Part shown: piece after piece, positions 59,421 to 64,000 of the stretch
How positions within the stretch are numbered: the stretch's first letter is position 1
Layout: each line of letters starts with the position of its first letter
NCBI RefSeq assembly: GCF_022605725.1
Contig: NC_065548.1
Coordinates: forward strand, 5,303,644-5,367,643
Direction of reading: 5' to 3'
Length of the DNA stretch: 64,000 nt
Origin: Anthonomus grandis grandis
Lineage: Eukaryota > Arthropoda > Insecta > Coleoptera > Curculionidae
The notes under the pieces: generated by a model
What the model was told of the DNA's origin: nothing
The model's database searches: none
The model's input: only the letters and a program-made list of their open reading frames with translations
Made by a program: the position numbers and the translations under genes

Positions 59421-60417
59421 TAATGAGTTACTTATTATATTGAGTATTACGTCACTTATAGTAAAAATCAATTTAGAAATTTTTATCTCACACGCTCAAC
59501 AATTATTGAAAAGAAGAAGAAAATAGACCTATTCACGTATTTAAAAGAAATATGAACTTAAATCTGTAACGATACCGTTCGATATACTTAATTTAATTTA
59601 AGTTCAATAAGTTTTAAATACAATAATTTACTTGAGGTATAATAGATTTTTTTTTTTTTTTTATATACCTAGGAGCTGAGGTTCAATCTATTATTCTCTG
59701 AGCTCGTTTCTTCTTTTCAATATCCTACCTAACTTTGTTATGAATAATATAATTAAAAAACGATAAAAAACAACAAGAAGACCTACTTTTTTTTAAAAAT
59801 ACCTAATTTGAACCAACGTTTCGGTAGTTATATCTACTACCGTTATCAAGGTAATTAAAGTAAAATTAAATTAAATTAAAAATAAAATATACTTATCTTT
59901 CAAACTTTCAGTAATCCAGTCTCATCAAAATTTCTTCCTAATTCGAAAGTACTTTATATACTTTTTTATATGATTTGACGGTTTATTAATAGTTTGACAA
60001 AACTGATAATAGATATAACTACCGAAACGTTGGTTCAAATTAGGTATTTTTAAAAAAAGTAGGTCTTCTTGTTGTTTTTTATCGTTTTTTAATTATAATA
60101 TTCATAACAAAGTTAGGTAGGATATTGAAAAGAAATAACGAGCTCAGAGATTAATAGATTGAACCTCAGCTCCTAGGTATATAAAAAAAAATCTATTATA
60201 CCTCAAGTAAATTATTGTATTTAAAACTTATTGAACTTAAATTAAATTAAGTATATTGAACGGTATCGTTACAGATTTAAGTTCATATTTCTTTTAAATA
60301 CGTGAATAAGTCTATTTTCTTCTTCTTTTCAATAATTGTTGAGCGTGTGAGATAAAAATTTCTAAATTGATTTTTACTATAAGTGACGTAATACCCAATA
60401 TAATAAGTAACTCATTA
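59421..60417. mobile_element. Long palindrome, arms about 420 bp, possible inverted Penelope-like terminal repeats
   Basis: Arms 59421-59847 and 60003-60417 are nearly perfect reverse complements around a 155-bp spacer. Shared phrases include TAATGAGTTACTTATTATAT, CTCACACGCTCAACAATTAT and CCTAGGAGCTGAGGTTCAAT. At the inner arm ends is a motif read inward as TTGATAA, a 7-bp stem CGGTAGT/ACTACCG and AAACGTTGG. This resembles the hammerhead-type core reported in Penelope-like retroelements. No reverse-transcriptase or GIY-YIG sequence is present. It may be two terminal repeats in inverted orientation or a large foldback element. AT-rich words TAATTATTTATTTA flank at 59378 and 60416. The high arm identity implies a young or gene-converted structure. 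Confidence 0.75.
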
Positions 60418-60835
60418 ATTATTTATTTATTTTAACTTGTTTGCGTTAATGTTTTTTTTTAATTTTATTTTGTCATGTCCTAATTTTGAAAAATCTCTTT
60501 ATAGATATATGAATAAAATATGGCTTCAATTTAAAAAACACAGTTAATGATGATTTAAAAAAGTTGAAACACTGTAAATATTGTCTCGTTCTTTTTGTTT
60601 ATGGTCTCGTTCCTCTTATGCTACTCTCTACTCGTCAACTTTTTGAATACCAGTTCCATATTTTTTTATCTCTATCTTGATCTAACTTTTATTTACATAA
60701 ACAAACTATATAGAACCCTAAATAAACTTAACTAATCAACTGAACTAGAAAAATTAAAGAAACACAGTATACAATATCTGAGGATATATACATATATACT
60801 TCTAACCAATATAATGACTTTTCACCTAAAATCCA
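60418..60835. other. AT-rich spacer, nothing recognised
   Basis: No coding frame, repeat or element recognised. Confidence 0.25.
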
Positions 60836-61150
60836 TACAATATCGAAGGGAAAAACGTAATTGTGCAGGCGGCAAGGGGGCCCCAAAAGGGGTACACACG
60901 AGTCTGTTTTCGAATGATGGGGGATGAAGCGGAGCCCCATGGGGGCCGTTAACGGTGCCCGGGCCTCGTCTTTTCCACACGGAAACTTAAATTGGATACT
61001 GGTCACTTTCTATAATTCATACTCTAGATCATAATTTGCAGGTTTCGGGGGGCGAATAAGGCAGTGGGGAAAAATTCGATAATTTTTTTTTCGTCGGTTC
61101 GTTTTTAATGGGGATGTAAGGTGAAAAAGCTGGTTAGGATCGTACTTACT
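60836..61150. promoter_or_regulatory. Putative conserved noncoding island
   Basis: GC-rich block (60860-61080). It lies on a 92-codon minus-strand frame (61006-60728) without a recognisable domain. Role inferred. Confidence 0.3.
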
Positions 61151-61404
61151 TTATCGATGTTAATTTTTACCCATTTTATGGTTTAAAATGGTCTTAAATT
61201 AAAGGAAGTTGATGTCTAATTATATATAGTGTATTTTTGAACCTAGATAATGAATAAATAGTTATATAGAAAATAGTTATAACCAAAAACAAGTTGAAAA
61301 ATTTTTAAAACTTAATGACTTATCTTTAAAAAAACTGAATTTCCACTTATTTGCGATAAAAAATGGCACAACTACTGCAATTTTTTTAACGATACTCCTA
61401 TTGT
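61151..61404. other. AT-rich spacer
   Basis: Nothing recognised. Confidence 0.2.
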
Positions 61405-63210
61405 TTTTGAGAAGTAAAATAGAGTTTTTCCACGTTTTAATCGAAAACCTTAAGGTTTTGTGTAAAAAGTATAGATATAAAAACTATACATTTTTTATTA
61501 TCTATAATTTTCTTAAAAAGCATTTTTTGTGAGGTAATTATTTTCTGCAAAAAAAAATGTTTTTTATTAGCCCTATCGTCATAATTTATATATATTATAT
61601 ATTTAAGTTTGATATAATTATATATAAGTAAATTAAAAAATATTTAATATAAAAACAAGTGCTATTAGATTGGATTATATGGACAAAAACGGTGATTTTT
61701 CAAAAGAATTCCTTACTGGTCAAATATTGGGGTGCGTGGTTGGGGGTAAGGGTTTTTTGATGAAAAACAATGTTCTTGCAGAAAATATAAATTAAATATT
61801 TAATTTATTGTCATTATTTATTTAAATTTGATATAATTTTATATATAAATATTTAGAATAAAAACGGTGTAATTAGATTGGATATTAAGGACGAAAAACG
61901 ATGATTTTTCAAAAAAATTACTTACTGATCAAATGTTTGGGGTGGGTGGGGGGGCAAGGGATATTGTCGATAAAAAACAGTGTTTTTTGTAGAAAATATA
62001 TATTAAATATTTAATTTAATGTCATTATTTATTTAAATTTTATATAATTTTATATATAAATATTTATCATAAAAACAGCCTTATTAGATTGGATATTATG
62101 GACGAAAAACGATGATTTTTCAAAAGAATTTCTTACTGGTTAAATGTTGGGGTGGGTGGGTGGGGGTAAGGGTTTGTTGATGAAAAACAATGTTCTTGCA
62201 GAAAAAATAAATTAAATATTTAATTTATTGTCATTATTTTTTTAAATTTGATATAATTTAATATATAAATATTTAACATAAAAACAGCGTTATTAGATTT
62301 GATATTATGGACGAAAAACGATGATTTTTCAAAAGAATTTCTTACTGGTTAAATGTTGGGGTGGGTGGGTGAGGGTAAGGGTTTGTTGATGAAAAACAAT
62401 GTTCTTGCAGAAAGTATAAATTAAATATTTAATTTATTGTCATTATTTATTTAAATTTGATATAATTTAATATATAAATATTTAGAATAAAAACAGTGTA
62501 ATTAGATTGGATATTATGGACGAAAAACGATGATTTTTCAAAAGAATTTCTTACTGATCAAATGTTTGGGGAGGGGGGGGCAAGGGATATTGTCGATAAA
62601 AAACAGTGTTTTTTGTAGAAAATATATATGAAATATTTAATTTAATGTCATTATTTATTTAAATTTTATATAATTTTATATATAAATATTTGTCATAAAA
62701 ACAGCCTTATTAGATTGGATATTATGGACGAAAAACAATGATTCTTCAAAAGAATTTCTTACTGGTTAAATGTTGGGGTGGATGGGTGGGTGTAAGGGTT
62801 TGTTGATGAAAAATAATGTTCTTGCAGAAAATATAAATTAAATATTTAATTTATTGTCATTGTTTATTTAAATTTCATATAATTTTATATACTAAATATT
62901 TATTGTATAAATATTTAGCCTAGGAACAGCGTTATTATATTGGATAATATGAACGAAAAACGATGATTTTTCAGAGGAATATCATCAAATATTTGAGGTG
63001 TAGTAATTGAGTTTAAAAGCTAAATATGTAAATCCCGTGTCAATTTTGTAAATGCTGAAATTTTCTTTCTTTTATAAACAGAATCGTAAATGGTATACGC
63101 ATATTCTACAGTTTAATAAATATAAATTTAAAAAAAAATTACTAAAAAATCGTTAAATAAATATAAATTTAACAATAATAATATATGATATGTTGCTTGA
63201 AGTGATATAA
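61405..63210. mobile_element. Foldback element, expanded form with satellite core
   Basis: The left part (61405-61600) matches 58545-58740 of the short form (AGTAAAATAGAG, ATATAAAAACTATA, TTCTTAAAAAGCATTTTTT), and the right flank (ATATGATATGTTGCTTGAAG at 63185) matches 59088. Between them, where the short form has one plus-strand block, about seven tandem blocks are present. So the element grew by internal tandem amplification. Confidence 0.6.
61640..62995 (+). repeat. Satellite array, 209-bp unit, three-unit higher-order pattern
   Basis: The phrase GGACGAAAAACGATGATTTT marks the units at 61680, 61889, 62100, 62309, 62518 and 62726, with a changed one at 62951: steps of 208-211 bp, the last 225. 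Units two and five share AGTGTAATTAGATTGG-type sequence, CTTACTGATCAAATG and AAGGGATATTGTCGATAAA. Units three and six share AACAGCCTTATTAG. Units four and seven share AACAGCGTTATTA. The true repeat is therefore about 628 bp (three units). Units contain a G-rich tract, GGGGTGGGTGGGTGGGGG at most. Confidence 0.85.
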
Positions 63211-63244
63211 ATTGCATTAGAAATATTACATGTTTTACACCCTT
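63211..63244. other. Boundary spacer
   Basis: Short AT-rich junction between the foldback element and the integrase remnant. Confidence 0.2.
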
Positions 63245-63829
63245 TTAGACATCATTAACCAACTCACAGCCAAGATTCAAGAATAATCGTAATAAATGTT
63301 GTACGTATAATAATGTAAAAATGCTGTACTTTGCTAAGTGTTCTTTATAGTGCAAAATAAATTTATACAAGCCATCAAGCAAACTCTGATAACCTATCAA
63401 ATCAATCTGAGCTTTTGAATTTAGATCTCTACTTATTATTGGTCGGACGACAATGCCTATGCTATTTGTTTTCTTAGATTTTTCCGCACAACGTTCGCAC
63501 TGTTCTATAAACTCTTTTATCATACTCATGGGTATATTAAAATAATGTTCAGCAACGTAAGTTTTTTTTCACCTTTATCTCCGTAAGCTGTATGTAAATC
63601 TCGAATTACATTCCACGCATTCATTTTTAGTAGTCATTATTTTATTATCTTTAATTCCACAAACTTTTGTTACCCCAGCTAAATTCGCTAATTTAAAGGA
63701 ACTTTTGATATGATAGAACTGTCGAGTTTTATTCGCTGCTTCGTTATTGCCTATTTTTTGTAACGTTTTTATTACACTTTTTTCATATTCCTCATTCCAT
63801 AGCACACTAGATTTTTGAGTTTTATCCAT
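63245..63829 (-). pseudogene. Gypsy/KRBA2-like integrase remnant
   Basis: The reading frame opens at 63829 on the minus strand (first 84 codons to about 63575) and a second frame runs 63529-63245 (94 codons). The second has CERC at residues 11-14, the Cys pair of an H2C2 integrase zinc-binding domain. The matching His residues lie in the intervening DNA in shifted frames (a phrase DLHTAYGDKG and an EHYF phrase), so at least two frameshifts separate the pieces. After it come NSKAQIDLIGYQS, with the first catalytic Asp of the rve core at residue 43, and YKFILHYKEHLAKY. This matches the integrase family of KRAB-A-domain-containing protein 2 and related gypsy-derived genes. The rest of the catalytic core is missing at the 3' side, where the satellite-bearing element begins. 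Not functional as read. Confidence 0.7.
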
Positions 63830-64000
63830 TTTAAAACTTTTAACATTAAAAAAATAGTATATTATTGAGTTGGCTAAAAAAAACTAATTATCAATATTAT
63901 TGAACAACAAACATAACCTTAAATTTGTGATACTCGCGTTTAGTTTTGATGGTTGCCAATTTCACCTATTCGGCAAATATATATGTGCCGAGAATTCACG
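63830..64000. other. Upstream flank of the integrase remnant, window edge
   Basis: AT-rich leader. Near 63969-63995 is a nearly perfect inverted word (TTCGGCA and TGCCGA around ATATATAT), which may be a regulatory site or an element end; the window stops there. Confidence 0.3.

Noticed and set aside
61640..62995. CRISPR-like array
   Set aside because: The whole 209-bp unit repeats without unique spacers, and the genome is eukaryotic.

Overview
The window is animal nuclear DNA, most likely insect. It is AT-rich and contains no cellular gene of normal length, but it holds a dense layer of decayed transposable elements. The recognisable elements fit an insect, perhaps a beetle: a Tc1/mariner-superfamily transposase of the DUF4817-like type with a spliceosomal intron, several non-LTR retrotransposons of the Jockey/CR1 grade, small elements with TA-CAGGGTG ends, and a gypsy/KRBA2-like integrase remnant. 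The species and chromosome cannot be told from the sequence.

Layout. 0-9 kb: a broken minus-strand non-LTR element (endonuclease piece, reverse transcriptase, linker) embedded in and split by a dispersed repeat family, here called R1, which lies in one orientation before about 4 kb and in the other after 5.2 kb. 10.8-15.8 kb: a diverged tandem array with a unit of about 1.3-1.8 kb. 18.5-20 kb: a minus-strand non-LTR element. 20.5-23 kb: the best candidate for a cellular gene, a 42-codon minus-strand frame behind a splice acceptor, with a promoter-like block upstream and a reverse-transcriptase element in the presumed intron. 23.9-24.5 kb: a MITE. 25-33 kb: two more reverse-transcriptase remnants and four short tandem arrays. 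34.9-38.8 kb: a repeat field marked by a 26-bp box. 39.7-47.1 kb: two further non-LTR remnants, the second carrying a solo-LTR-like insertion, plus a hairpin MITE. 48.9-50.6 kb: a complete-ended Tc1/mariner element. 51-59 kb: a 1-kb repeat, an 800-bp palindrome, inverted copies of the box array, and a foldback element. 59.4-60.4 kb: a 1-kb palindrome with a hammerhead-like motif. 61.4-63.2 kb: a foldback element with a 209-bp satellite inside. 63.2-63.8 kb: an integrase pseudogene.

Between the repeats, blocks of a few hundred bases with clearly higher GC recur every few kilobases (near 0.2, 4.9, 9.7, 16.6, 18.2, 24.8, 28.6, 29.0, 33.7, 39.2, 42.1, 44.1, 47.9, 48.5, 52.8, 56.5 and 61.0 kb). 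They have no convincing coding frame and contain homeodomain- and E-box-type words. I infer a gene-poor regulatory landscape or a giant intron, with conserved noncoding islands in repeat-filled spacer, but conservation cannot be tested here. The genes present do not form a pathway; what can be read is mostly a history of nested insertions. All protein calls are by eye from conserved motifs; no database search was possible.
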